Positions 10,083 to 20,603 of a stretch of DNA of 64,000 nt are shown here, in pieces (position 1 is the first letter of the stretch; every line of letters begins with the position of its first letter). A model generated the notes under the pieces. It was not told where the DNA came from, searched no databases, and saw only the letters and a list, made by a program, of their open reading frames with translations. Source of the DNA: Catenaria anguillulae PL171 (taxonomy: Eukaryota; Blastocladiomycota; Blastocladiomycetes; Blastocladiales; Catenariaceae); NCBI GenBank assembly GCA_002102555.1, contig MCFL01000132.1, forward strand, positions 1-64,000, written 5' to 3'. The position numbers and the translations under genes are program-made.

Positions 10083-11831
10083 ATGCAACGCAGCGTAGCC
10101 GTCCTCGTGCTTGGCGACCTGGGCAGATCGCCCCGAATGCAATACCATGCCATCTCGCTCGCAGAGTCCGGATTCCATGTCGACCTGATTGGCTACACCG
10201 ACACCGCTCTGCCGTGCCGGTTGGCTCATCCCAACATCTCCATTCGCCCGATTCGCTCGCTTCCGGCTGCTCCGCATCGAGCGCTATTCTTTGCGTGGGC
10301 TCCAATCAAGGCTGTGCTTCAGGTGATTTTGCTCTGCTGGACGCTTTGGATCACGATTCCTCGGCCAGACCGTATCCTGGTGCAAAATCCGCCGTCGGTG
10401 CCCGCACTCATGGTTGCTCAATGGACAGTTTGGCTGCGAACTTCCAAGTTGGTGATTGACTGGCACAATCTTGGCTACACCATCCTTTCACTTCGACTCG
10501 GTACGCCAATCCACTTCTTAGCACGCACAACGGGCGAGCGATGCATCAAAGCGTGCTGACGATTGCAAGTACTCCAAGGTCCGACGCATGTCCTTGTTCA
10601 ATTGTATCGATGGTTCGTCCATTGATCCTCTGTACCACGGCTTCTACCACTCTGTTGTTTCTCACATCACCCATCAATGGCAGGTTGGAGCGGCGGTTCG
10701 GCCAGCACGCTCACGCCCACCTTTTTGTGACCAAGGCCATGTGTGAGCATTTGTCACGCGAATGGAATCTCATGTACGAAGCCGCTCATTTGCGCTGAAG
10801 CAATCAAATCAGCTCCCTAGCCCCTGCTTACCAACAGCGTCCATGTTGCAGCGGCACCAAAGTTGTCTTGTACGACCACCCGCCACTAAACTTTCGCCGC
10901 CTCGACTCAACTGAACGCTCGCAGGTTTGCATGATTCTGTCCTCGATGCAAAGCTTGCTCACTTGGACCAGCCCACTTACTCTCAACCTCCTTGCTTGTA
11001 CGCTCTCTAGCTTGTCACTGCACTGGCCAACTCGTCGTTCCCGTCTCTGTCCCCGTATGACTCTGCTCAAGACGCCCTCATCATCAGCTCTACCAGCTGG
11101 ACAGACGATGAAGATTTCGGCGTGTTTCTCGACGCACTTGCCTTACTTGATGGGCGGGTAGGCAACAACCAGAATCACAACTCATTCCCTCACTCAGCTT
11201 ACGCCATCATCACCGGTAAAGGTCCCTTGCGAGCTCATTACGAAGCGAGGATTCGCGACTTGCGTTTGAGACATGTCCACATCATGACGGGTTGGCTCAA
11301 GGCCGAGGACTATCCGCGATTGTTGGGTGCGTGTCATTCTCGGCTCAGCACAACTGTGCCCTGGCTCACTGGCGGATATATCAACAGGCTCTGCGGATAT
11401 CGGTGTATCGTTGCACACGAGCTCGTCCGGATTGGATTTGCCCATGAAGGTGGTGGACATGTTTGGCTGTGACCTTCCTGTGTGCGCTTTCGACTTCAAA
11501 TGGTACCGATGCTCATCCTTTGCCCGCTGCCGCTTCAATGCTGCAGCTAACACTATTGATTTTCCAGTCTTCACGAGCTCGTCAAGCCTGCATTTGGCCG
11601 TTCATTCACGTCTTCCGACGAGCTTGCGAATCATTTGATGGTGCGTCCTAGCTCTCTGCCATCTGGATTAGAAATTTTGATTCACAAATTCAAACAATCA
11701 TTTGGCATTAGGATCTCCTAACCTCGCCGGCCGAGCTCACGACTATGCGACAAGCAATTCACAACTACTTTGCAACCCACCGCTGGAGCTCCGAGTGGCA
11801 AGAGTGGGCAGCGCCAGTGTTCCATGATTAG
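10083..11831 (+). CDS. ALG1: Chitobiosyldiphosphodolichol beta-mannosyltransferase
   Basis: Eight exons: 10083..10500, 10579..10612, 10684..10773, 10852..10924, 11011..11326, 11388..11502, 11568..11640, 11712..11831; they close in frame to 412 residues (family about 410-465). ALG1 adds the first mannose from GDP-Man to GlcNAc2-PP-dolichol on the cytosolic face of the ER in N-glycan synthesis. Family signatures in order: [17 protein letters not shown] at the N terminus, a membrane segment about 75-92, [98 protein letters not shown]. Exon 2 is only 34 nt and supplies a [11 protein letters not shown] linker. Donors GTTCGT and GTTTGC are less usual than the GTACGN seen elsewhere. Confidence 0.95.
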
Positions 11832-12143
11832 CTCCCTCGATCAGGCTACCGGTAGTATGTTTGCACGCTATTGATCATCATGATCCGATCGAGCGCGTGC
11901 CGAAATGTCCACAATGTGTCCACTTCCCGAAAACAGGTGTCCGCGACATCAACATGACAGTCTCACAAGCTATTTGCCAAACAGCACTCTGGGCCACTAA
12001 TCATTTCACTCCCGCTCAAATTTTCATCTGGCATAGATATTTCTTGGATGTACGCCCTCAGCCAACTCACATGTCCCCGCCTGGTAACTGACCCCGTCTT
12101 TCGACCAACAGAAAGATTCACCTCAGTCACAGTCGGTCAACAA
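11832..12143. other. Intergenic, ALG1 to AAA ATPase B
   Basis: 312 bp holding the ALG1 3' end and the presumed promoter of the next gene. The downstream reading frame is open back to 12048, so an upstream start is possible, but the ATG at 12144 aligns with the start of paralogue A. Confidence 0.6.
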
Positions 12144-15100
12144 ATGAAATACATTGACAGCGACTTTCCTTTTGCGGCAGTTTTGCGCTTGATAGACGCC
12201 TACTTTGCCAAATCCGGGCCGGCCGTCTTGCGTAAGGAATGCGAACTGCTCATCAAACCACCGGCCACCCTGATCGCTCTTCGTTCCTTGCACTATGTCG
12301 CCGACTGTTTCCCGGCACATTTACAAGTCAAATCCGACAAAATCATGCGCTTGAAGCCCTTATCGACCGCCAACCTTGCCGCAATCCTCACACATGAATC
12401 CCTCTTTGCCTTTGATCTTTGTGTCGGCATTGGGGTCAGCTCCCGCTCCGCCCCGATTGACAGCATTGTCAAGCGCATGTCCCATCACCCAGCGTGCACG
12501 AACGACCTCATGGCCGGCCTCAGAAGCAAATCATTTCACCCGACGCTCTTTTCGTACTCCGAGGCTTCCGATGGCTTACTGTGCATCAAAGCAAAACCCT
12601 TAAGTCCTCCGGTCCACCAAGTGCTGGGCGAAAAGCTTTGCAAAATCCTTCGTTCATTGGACCTCAAGCCTGCTCCGCTCATCGCAGCGAAAGCGTCGAC
12701 TTCAACTGCCAAGGCGGCTTTGGCTGCTTCACCCGTACCTTCGCCTGCTCAACCCAAACAAGCGCCAGCAACCTCGACAGTAACACCTAAAACCACGTCG
12801 CCGGGCAAGAAACCCGAGCCTGCTGCTGCGTCAACGACAAAACCTTTGAGCAAGTCGGCAACCACATCGCCCATCCCAACTCCGTGTCCCTCGGCTCCCA
12901 CTGCGATTCCCGCTTCGGCCAATTCAATGCTGCCGAAAGATGGGCTTCTCACGACGACCGACCAAAACACAATCTACCTCATTCGCTCACTCCCTGTGGC
13001 CGACACTCTTGCCGACGCCATCATCTCCCTCAATCCTAACCGTCTCGCATTTGCATCCACTGGCGACTTTACCAAGCATGTGCTCAACGACGCAATTGAT
13101 GTGATTCAAGTCGCCATTACCGATCCGGCCATGGCCGCAAACAAGGGCGGCCAGCATCAGTCGGTTGTGTTCTTGTGGGATCTGGCGCGGGCAACCAGTA
13201 ACGAGGATCGTACGCGCATGATTCAGTCCCTCGGGCGCGTGTTGACTTCGGTCACAGCATTGGGCGGTACAATCGTGGTGCACGATGCGCAAATGCTCGG
13301 CACTTCCATTGTTGGGCAAGCGTGGTTCGATTTGGGCGCCGTTGTCGAGACCAAGTTTGTCTTGTCCGAGTGGTGCAACTTAGCGCATGAAGCTCAAGGA
13401 ATGGTGGCCGTGATGGAGCAGCAAGCAAAGGGTCCGCACGGTCATCTCCTGTCGCCCACACTCATCATGTCCGCAGCAAAGCGCACAAGGCTCATCGCGC
13501 CAGTCGCTCAACACCATTCATCTGTGCGAGCGACATCTGAGGACGAGTTGTGTCTCAACGACATGCTCAAATCTTGCGCTCTCCCAGCCAACAACTTGCA
13601 CTCGAACGTCGAAAGCCTTCTCCGCAAGCATCTCGCCGATTTCCACGAATTGACACTCAGCCACGCGAAATCGGAAGCGGACGCCAATAACGGGCGGTAC
13701 ATTGATCCAGCCACCCCGTCGACCACCACCAACCCACTCGACACCAGCTCTGGGTTTGGTGCCGCCGCCACCACCCTATCTCCGCCCTCCTTCGTCCGCA
13801 AACGCTACTGGGACCTCGGCCCAGACAAACTCATGCTTGCCCGCGCCGCCGCCCAGCAAGTCGACCAGCTGCTTCCGGCGCTTGATGTGCTCGAATACAA
13901 TATCTCGGCGCTCACGGATTGGAAACGCCGCGCCAATGCGTACTTTGCGGCAACTCAGTACATGGTGCGCGACCAATGGTCGTTGAGCCCGAGGCTACCA
14001 AAGCACATTGCGGTTCAAGCCAGGTTTACCAATGATGGCCGTCTCATTTGGCGCTACGGCGGCTCAGGGCACGAGGATATGCCCGCGGCACAAGATCTCG
14101 GGTTGGTTGGTGCATCAGACGGGCTGCAACGCGTGCACGACCAGTTTGTGCATCGGACCAAGCAAGAAGTGCGGGATTTGCTCAACCTGTTGCCGTACCG
14201 AGTGCGCACTGCCATTGATGCGATTCCCGATGCGTGTCGGACGCTCAACGAGGTTGTTCTGGATCTGGGCGAGCCGCCACGGCTGCGCTTTTTCGGGCAA
14301 GGGCTTGACTCGATGGATTTGGTGGATGTGGAACCCATCTCGCAGGCCGATATTGAGGCCATTGTGCGCGATCGCAAATTTTCGTCGGACCGGCGTGGCG
14401 GCATCAACGGCCAGCTGCATCGGATCAGTTGGGTTGCCAACAGGGAGGGCAAGGCGATTGGCTTGACGATCAGGGTCGGGCGGGCGTGTCCGCCAGGAGA
14501 GGGCGTGACGCAAATGTTGCTTGATTTGGTCAAGCGGGGCGAATCCGTCTTGTTTCTAGGCAAGCCCGGCAGTGGCAAGACGTGCGTTTGACTCCTTTCC
14601 CGCCTGTTTCCTTGGACTAAGTTGACTCGTGTGTTTTTGCCGGCACACGCTTCGCGATTTTGTCGCTCGCCTCTCCGACACAGGCAACAATGTCATGATT
14701 GTCGACACATCCAATGAGGTTGGTGGGCCCGGCGACGTCAAGCACTTCTCGCTGCACAAGGCTCGCCGGCTCCAAGTCCGCGACCGCTCGCGCCAGTTTG
14801 AGGTGCTTCTCGAGGCGGTCCAGAACCACACGCCCGACATTGTGTGCATTGACGAGATTTCTGACGCCAAGGAAGTCGCCGCGGCTCGCTCGGTCGTGAC
14901 ACGGGTCAAGGGAATGGTCGCCACAGCGCATGGTGACCTGGAGTCAATTTTGCGAAACAAGGTGATGCGCGAATTGTTGGGCGGACTGCAGACGGCGACT
15001 GTGGGTGACGCCCGTGCAAAGGAGCTGGGCGGGCGCAAGACCGTGACGACGCGGGCCGAGGAATCCCTCTTCACCACTGTCGTCGAGTTGGTGTCGCGAA

Positions 15101-15291
15101 CTGAGGTGCGCGTGTTCCAAAACGTTGGACATGTTGTCGATACGATTCTGCACCCGCACGAATTCCCGTGGGCCGAAAGGAGGTGGTTGCCGACGCCAGA
15201 CGGCAGTGTGAGTGGCACCGGCGCGGGTGGACATAAGTTCTTTTTGGTTCAAGTGAAGCCGTTGGAAAAACCCGATTTGGATGGGCCATAG
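12144..15291 (+). CDS. Ycf45/SpoIIIAA-type AAA ATPase (paralogue B), intron lacks AG acceptor
   Basis: By comparison with paralogue A the exons are 12144..14581 and 14643..15291 (1,028 residues). Start MKYIDSDF aligns with MTKYIDSDY of A. It has the same order of parts: diverged N terminus with a Pro/Ala/Thr/Ser-rich linker (about 190-265), exonuclease-like region (about 275-420, GGTIVVHDAQ...AWFDLGAVVETKF), then the Ycf45 ATPase with GKPGSGKT, VDTSNEVGG, DIVCIDEI and TAHGD. The intron (14582..14642) is nearly identical to that of A, but where A ends in TTTTTGCAG this copy has TTTTTGCCG. No in-frame AG nearby restores the Walker A region: the AG inside the intron gives an immediate stop and the next one downstream changes frame. 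So this copy may be a young pseudogene, use a non-AG acceptor, or contain a sequencing error. The coding frame itself is otherwise intact. Confidence 0.75.
14205..14893 (+). repeat. Near-identical block shared with paralogue A
   Basis: Counterpart of 6565-7250. Contains the end of exon 1, the whole intron and the start of exon 2. Three of 61 intron positions differ, one of them the acceptor dinucleotide. Confidence 0.85.
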
Positions 15292-15586
15292 GTGAGCCGT
15301 TGGTACATGGACATGGACCGTATCGAGAGATTGACAATGGAGTAACTTGTCGACCGAAGCATAGTTTCCTTGTAACAATATATGTATCATGTACGTTGTA
15401 TCATTTTGCCCACGATGAGGTATCCCTTACACGTTCCCACGGTCGGCAGGACATTGAACTCTGGCAAGCACGATGAGTGAGGTCAAGAACGCAAACAAGT
15501 CACAGCGAAAAAACAAAGTCGAACAGAGAAAAACAAATGACGGGAAAGATACAATTTGACAACTGTAAATTGCTGGGAAGAAGATC
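15292..15586. other. Convergent 3' region, AAA ATPase B / ACR3
   Basis: 295 bp between two converging stop codons. AT-richer than the flanking genes, as expected for 3' UTRs. Nothing else seen. Confidence 0.6.
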
Positions 15587-16810
15587 TTAGACGTCAGAAC
15601 GACGATCAAACAGGCCCTTTGTCCGATTGTTGACTTCCACAAGGAGCAGCATGACGGGCACTTCAATCAACACACCCACGACGGTTGCTAACGTCGCCCC
15701 GGACGCCGACCCATAAAGTGAAATGGCAACGGCAACGGCCATTTCGAAAAAGTTGGAACAGGCAATCAAGGTTGCGGGCCCGGCAATCGCATACGGCAAT
15801 CGCAACACGAGCGCAAGTCCATACGTAATCCCCCAAATGAGAAGTGTTTGAATGAGAAGTGGGACCGCGATAATGAGAATGTCGACCAGTTTCGAGTTGA
15901 TGGCGCCAGCTTGCGTGATGAAGAGCATGGCGACCATCAGCACCAAGAACACAGTGGCCAAGTCGTTGAGTTTGGGAATGAGCACCGTGTCGAGCCACTT
16001 GGCGGATGCCTGGTTGCGCTTGAACCAGGTCCGAATCAACACACCGAGCACGAGCGGGATGAGAACAAAGAAGCCGACCGACAAAAGGAGCGTGTCCCAT
16101 GGAAGCTGGATATCCTCGGCACCGGCGAGCAGCTTGACTGTCGGGCTGTACGCCACAAGGAGAATCAGATCGTTGACGGCGACTTGCGTGAGCGTGTATG
16201 CGGGGTCTCCACGCATCAGCGTCGACCAAACGAAAACCATGGCGGTGCACGGCGCGCCGCCAAGAAGGAGCGAGCCCACGAGGTACTCGTTGGCTTTGGA
16301 TTGGCCAAGGTAGTTTGCAAAGATGACCTTGAAGAATAGGACGGCAATGCCGTACATGGTGAATGGCTGGACGGCATAGTTAACGAGCGTCGTGAGAAGG
16401 ATGGCTTTGGGCTGCTTGAGGGCATTCTTGACGGCCGAAAAGTCGATTTGCAGCATCATGGGAAGAATGATACCCCACAAGAGCACGGCAATGGGGATAG
16501 ACACTTGAGCAATCGTTGCCTTCTCCAATACTTCGGGCACGGCGGGAACAAAGTGGCCGAGAAGGACGCCGGCCAACATGGCGAGCAGGACCCAGACGGT
16601 GAGAAAGCGCTGAAACAGGTTCATGCCCTCGGCAACAGCAACAGGCGCATCGGGACCCGCCATGCTGCCGTCCTCGATAGCGCTCGGTTTGGGTTGGTCT
16701 GCTGTCGCTGTTGGTCGGTTAGATGAGTCGATGAGCGGGGCAAGTGTCACATCACTGGCGGCAGCCTGTCCCGGTGCAGCGTCGGCACCTGAACGCTTAC
16801 GAGAATCCAT
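15587..16810 (-). CDS. ACR3: Arsenite efflux transporter, ACR3 family
   Basis: Single exon, 407 residues, the usual ACR3 length. After a hydrophilic N terminus (1-65) about ten hydrophobic membrane segments follow. Family signatures: LLWGIILPMMLQIDF near TM2-3, LLLGGAPCTAMVFVWS with the Cys needed for arsenite transport, AVNDLILLVAYSP, IACSNFFEMAVAVAISL, and a C-terminal VGVLIEVPVMLLLVEV with the conserved Glu. ACR3 expels As(III) (sometimes antimonite) across the plasma or vacuolar membrane using the proton gradient. No arsenate reductase or arsenic regulator lies beside it. Confidence 0.96.
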   Translation of the reverse strand: MDSRKRSGADAAPGQAAASDVTLAPLIDSSNRPTATADQPKPSAIEDGSMAGPDAPVAVAEGMNLFQRFLTVWVLLAMLAGVLLGHFVPAVPEVLEKATIAQVSIPIAVLLWGIILPMMLQIDFSAVKNALKQPKAILLTTLVNYAVQPFTMYGIAVLFFKVIFANYLGQSKANEYLVGSLLLGGAPCTAMVFVWSTLMRGDPAYTLTQVAVNDLILLVAYSPTVKLLAGAEDIQLPWDTLLLSVGFFVLIPLVLGVLIRTWFKRNQASAKWLDTVLIPKLNDLATVFLVLMVAMLFITQAGAINSKLVDILIIAVPLLIQTLLIWGITYGLALVLRLPYAIAGPATLIACSNFFEMAVAVAISLYGSASGATLATVVGVLIEVPVMLLLVEVNNRTKGLFDRRSDV

Positions 16811-18258
16811 TGCAGAGGGTTACTCATGTGGTCAAAGGCCTCTCAATTAGTGTGCACGTTTTCGTTAACGACGGCCGCGGGCGGCGCCAGGCGAGATGAC
16901 CGTGCATGTGTGGCACCCAAGGGTTGTGTCTCTTGCATTTCTCACTAGTTCGCCTGTCCTTACTCTGGCAGCTACGAATGTGCCGGCCGAATCAACCACC
17001 GACACTTTGTCCGGATTGATTCAGGAGTGCCGAGGAGGGACATGATGGATGCTTGGTGTGCCGCTCCAAGTCGGTGTTTGCGTGCACGACTTGACTCGGC
17101 CGGGGACTGGGCGCCGACCGTGCGGCGGGCGAGAGCATTGTTTGTGTGGAGAGCAGCATCGAACGCAATGTGAGGGACGGAGGGAAAAGCAAGTTTGTAT
17201 TTCAGAGTTCGACGACATGACATTGGGAGAAAAGGGAAGGCAAAATGATACATTGGCAAAAGAAGAAGAACCGTGACGAGCGAACGGAAAGATGTGTGTG
17301 CGAGTATGCAGTATGCAGTATGCAGCAGAATATGTACAACAGGCGCAAAGGCAAGTAAGTGGACATAAGGGGCACAGTCGATGACGGTTGGTTGTGTGCC
17401 GGCAAACAACGGCGGGGAGAGATAAAAAAAAACAGCGGGTAAGCAAGGAGGTTGGTCAACATGATATAAAGGGCGGTCGGTCAATACAGGGTGATGATGC
17501 GGTGGTCGGTGGATGGGTGGTGGTGGATGGGGAGCGGAAGGTGTGAAGAGCACGCAGAGCAGGCGCGTGCGTGGGAATGTGTGGGAATGTGCATGGGACT
17601 CGAATGCGTGTGATAGCGACAATGGAGGATGACGGATGACAAGGAGAATGTAAAAACTTGAGCACCATCATTCGGTCATTCGGTCAAGCAAGCGGCCTGT
17701 GGCCGTGGCGCAAGCTGGGCCCAAATTGTGCAGCGCTCAAAGGCAGGCTCATCCCCGTCAGCTAGCGTCTCACCATGTGACGGCGTACAATTGTACACCT
17801 GTTGGTAGATCGATTGTCTGTCACCAGGGGATAAACACTCGATTGCACCAAAGCCAACCGTTGTACTTGTCAGTTGGGGTGAAACCAGTCTTGATTCCGT
17901 TGAAACTCGAGAATCTGCTTGCACGGCTTGGGCCAACCAGGAGGAACCGCCTCCCAGCCCGAGAAGGTGTTGTAGTCGATGTGGAGAAATATTGGACCGA
18001 GCAGCATGTCCGCATGGGGTACAGGAAGCCTTTGAGCGAATGGGCAGCACACGCAAGAGTCACACGGCACAACCGCAAGAACCTCACGACGGAAGAAATG
18101 CAAAGCGGGCGGGCGGGAGCAAATGAATATGGGACAGAATGCAAAAAGTACAAATACTTTTTAATCGATTCGCTGTTTGACAATGTGTTTGGTGGTTTGG
18201 CTATCGTCTATCAGCTTGACAAAAAGGTCACGACCACAAATGTTCGCAGCGGGTTGGA
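16811..18258. other. Long intergenic region, no gene confirmed
   Basis: About 1.4 kb upstream of ACR3. Several overlapping open frames of 60-220 residues exist on both strands, the most protein-like on the minus strand between about 17680 and 18110, but none shows a recognisable motif and none can be joined by clear splice sites. Left unannotated. Confidence 0.4.
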
Positions 18259-18410
18259 ATGTAGAGCAGAGCAGAGCTCACCCAAGTCCAAGTCCCTCCA
18301 AGCTTCAAGTTTGTGTTGTGTATTTGTTCATGGATTGTCGCCATATGTACACTTGTCCTGAGGTAAAATTTAAAAAAAAAAAAAAAAAAAAAAAGATGTA
18401 GAGCAGAGCT
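18259..18410 (+). mobile_element. Retroposed short sequence with poly(A) tail and target-site duplication
   Basis: A segment of about 120 bp (18273-18395) ends in 23 consecutive A (18372-18394) and is flanked by a direct repeat: ATGTAGAGCAGAGC at 18259-18272 and again at 18396-18409. Poly(A) plus a 14-bp flanking duplication is the mark of LINE-style target-primed reverse transcription. The body has no tRNA-like boxes and no coding frame that I recognise, so it could be a SINE-like element or a truncated retrocopy of an mRNA 3' end. The parent was not identified. Confidence 0.65.
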
Positions 18411-18671
18411 CGTCAAAATCTGGATGGACCAATCGAGGTCTCAGTGTTGACGCGTCGACTACTGAAAGTCCATGGGATTGTGGTGACACCTGCTCTCGCA
18501 AAGGATAGGAAATGAAGAACCAAAATCACACGTGAACACTTTCAACAATCGCAAATCCAAATGAAAACTGAGGGACATGTATCAATCGAGTGCAAAGAGT
18601 ACATAGCGTTACAAAAGTCAGACACAATACATTCCCGTCACACCTCCACCATCTCACTAGCCAACGACTGC
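18411..18671. other. 3' region of repeat-protein gene
   Basis: Presumed 3' UTR and spacer of the minus-strand gene that ends at 18672. Nothing else seen. Confidence 0.5.
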
Positions 18672-19610
18672 TCAACACCCAGTCGCAAACGCAAACGAGC
18701 TCACATCCACATCGGCCCCCGAGTACTGGTGAATGTTGGACCCACTGGCTTGATTTGCTTGAATCACATTGGTTTGAATGTCTCCGCCCGTGTGGTTCCA
18801 CGCCGTCACGTCCACATTCACGTCGCCATGCTGATAAATGTCGGACCCAGACGCACTGTTGCCTTGAATCACGTTGGTCTGAATATCGTCGCCGTTGACG
18901 ACTTGATGGCTTTGCCAGGTCGACCGGCCCGCGAATTCGTCCACGTTGACGGTACCCGACTGGTAGATGTTGTTGCCGCTGGCGTGGTTGGCTTGAATCA
19001 CCGACGTTTGCACATCGCCACCCCATTGCTGGTGCTGGACGGTCCACCCGTTCGTCACGTCAATCGTTTGCTGGAACTGATCGCCGCCTTGGCCTTGGCA
19101 AACGTCAGTTTGCTGGGTCCATTGCGACTGCGATTGTGACTGAGCACCTTGGTGGGCGTTGGTCTGCTGCTGGCCGTAGTACTGCACGTCGCCTTGTTGT
19201 TGGTACTGGTATTGGCCTTGCGAGACGTCGCAATTCTGCTGGACTTGCTGTTGCTGCTGCTGTTGGGCTTGCTGCTGCTGCTTGGCTTGCTGATGAATAT
19301 CGGTCTGCTGCTGCTGTTGTTGATGCCCGCCGTCGACAGTGACTGTCGTTTGAATGTGCCCATCGCCACTCGAGGTTTGCTGAGTCCATTGCTGCTGGAC
19401 TTGTTGGCCGTGCTGGGTCACATCGACAATGGTCTGCGCCTCGGTCCCTTCGCCACGGCATGAGGTGCCGAATGCAACGACATCGACGTTGGCATGCTGG
19501 GCTTGGACAATGTCGTTCCCGGACGCTTGGTTGGCTTGGATCAAGTTGGTTTGAACGTCAGAGCCGTGGGAGGTCGTCGTGTACGTCACACCCTGCTGAT
19601 GATCGGTGAC

Positions 19611-19703
<93 letters not shown>

Positions 19704-20603
19704 AGCGGTCGAGTCGCAGGTGGTAATCGAGGTCGAGGAGCTCGCAGTCGCGTCAACATGCTGCGACTGCTGCTGCTGCTGAGCTTGTCCGGCACCGTTG
19801 ACACAAGCACCCTGATCCCCTTTGACGGCGGATTGCTGTGCACTAGACGCGGTCACATCCACCACGGTCTGCTGAGCTTGGCCAATGTTGTTCCCTGAGG
19901 CCGCTTGTTGGGTGATGACGTTGGTCTGCACATCGGTGCCCACAGGGGTGACATCAACAATGGGAACACACTGGGCTTGATCTTGAGCGGGACTGGTACC
20001 AGCCGTGGAAGTGGACAAGTCGACCGAGGTTTGTTGCTGTTGGCCAATGTTGTTGCCGGACGCAGCATTTTGCGTAATGACGTTGGCTTGTGCATCGCCC
20101 CCCGACTGCAAGTTGCCCCACTTGGATCCGCCCGTGGCCGTTGCGTTCACGTCCACATTGAGGTGCTGCGACTGGCCAATGTTATTGCCGCTTGCTTGGT
20201 TGGCGTTGATGATGTTGGCTTGAATGTCACCGCCGTGGCCGACGACGGTGGCCTTGTCGGCCCAAGCTTGACCGGTCGTCGAGGACACGCCAACGTCCGA
20301 GACTTGGGTTTGCCCAATGTTGTTGCCTGAGGCAGCATTTTGGCCAATGTAGTTGACTTGGACGTCACCGACGTTCGGGTTGGCATGAATCTTGCCGACG
20401 AGCGCGTTAACGTCGGTAAACTGAGCTTGCTGCACGTTGGTCCCCGAAGCATGGTTGGCTTGGATGACATTGAGTTGGACATCTTGGCCAGGGGCACAGT
20501 TGTTGACGGCCGTCATGTCAATGTCCGTGCGCGAGAACTGGGCTTGGTTGGTGCCTGAGGCTTGGTTGACTTCGATCAAGTTGAGTTGAAGAGGAGCCGA
20601 CAT
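18672..20603 (-). CDS. Asn/Gln-rich tandem-repeat protein with polyQ tract, curlin-like repeats
   Basis: Single exon, 643 residues, not recognised as any named family. It is built of ten copies of a unit with consensus GDVQTNVIxxNxASGNNIxQxQ then a spacer ending in VDV. Six copies (about 1-220) precede a run of about 30 Gln; a seventh follows, then a Gln-rich, Tyr- and Trp-containing stretch (WTQQT, QYQYQQQG); three more copies close the protein. No signal peptide or membrane segment is seen. The alternation of hydrophobic and N/Q residues around an A-S-G-N-N turn recalls bacterial curlin repeats (QxGxxNxA...Q) and would suit a beta-solenoid or amyloid core. That is inference from pattern only. 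Codon choice in the polyQ alternates CAA and CAG, so it is not a pure CAG array. Strong composition bias makes homology search unreliable without masking. Confidence 0.85.
19611..19703 (-). repeat. (CAACAG)n hexanucleotide array coding polyQ
   Basis: About 15 units of the hexamer CAACAG (TTGCTG on the plus strand), entirely in frame, encode the polyQ run of the repeat protein. Length is likely polymorphic. Confidence 0.9.

Noticed and set aside
10925-11010. Apparent frameshift in ALG1 ([15 protein letters not shown] in another frame)
   Set aside because: Explained by an 86-nt intron with donor GTTTGC and acceptor CTCTAG that keeps phase and joins STERSQ to LVTALANS.
11158-11195. Intron in ALG1 beginning GTAGGC
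   Set aside because: Reading straight through stays in frame and matches the length of the family between [10 protein letters not shown] and IITGKG; splicing would break phase.
16972-17622. Minus-strand frame of 216 residues
   Set aside because: His/Pro/Leu-rich and lacking any motif; looks like noncoding sequence upstream of ACR3.
18372-18394. A23 tract as an assembly or vector artefact
   Set aside because: The 14-bp direct repeat on both sides is better explained by retroposition.
19611-19703. PolyQ array as a CRISPR-like or satellite repeat
   Set aside because: A pure in-frame hexanucleotide within one coding sequence; no spacers.
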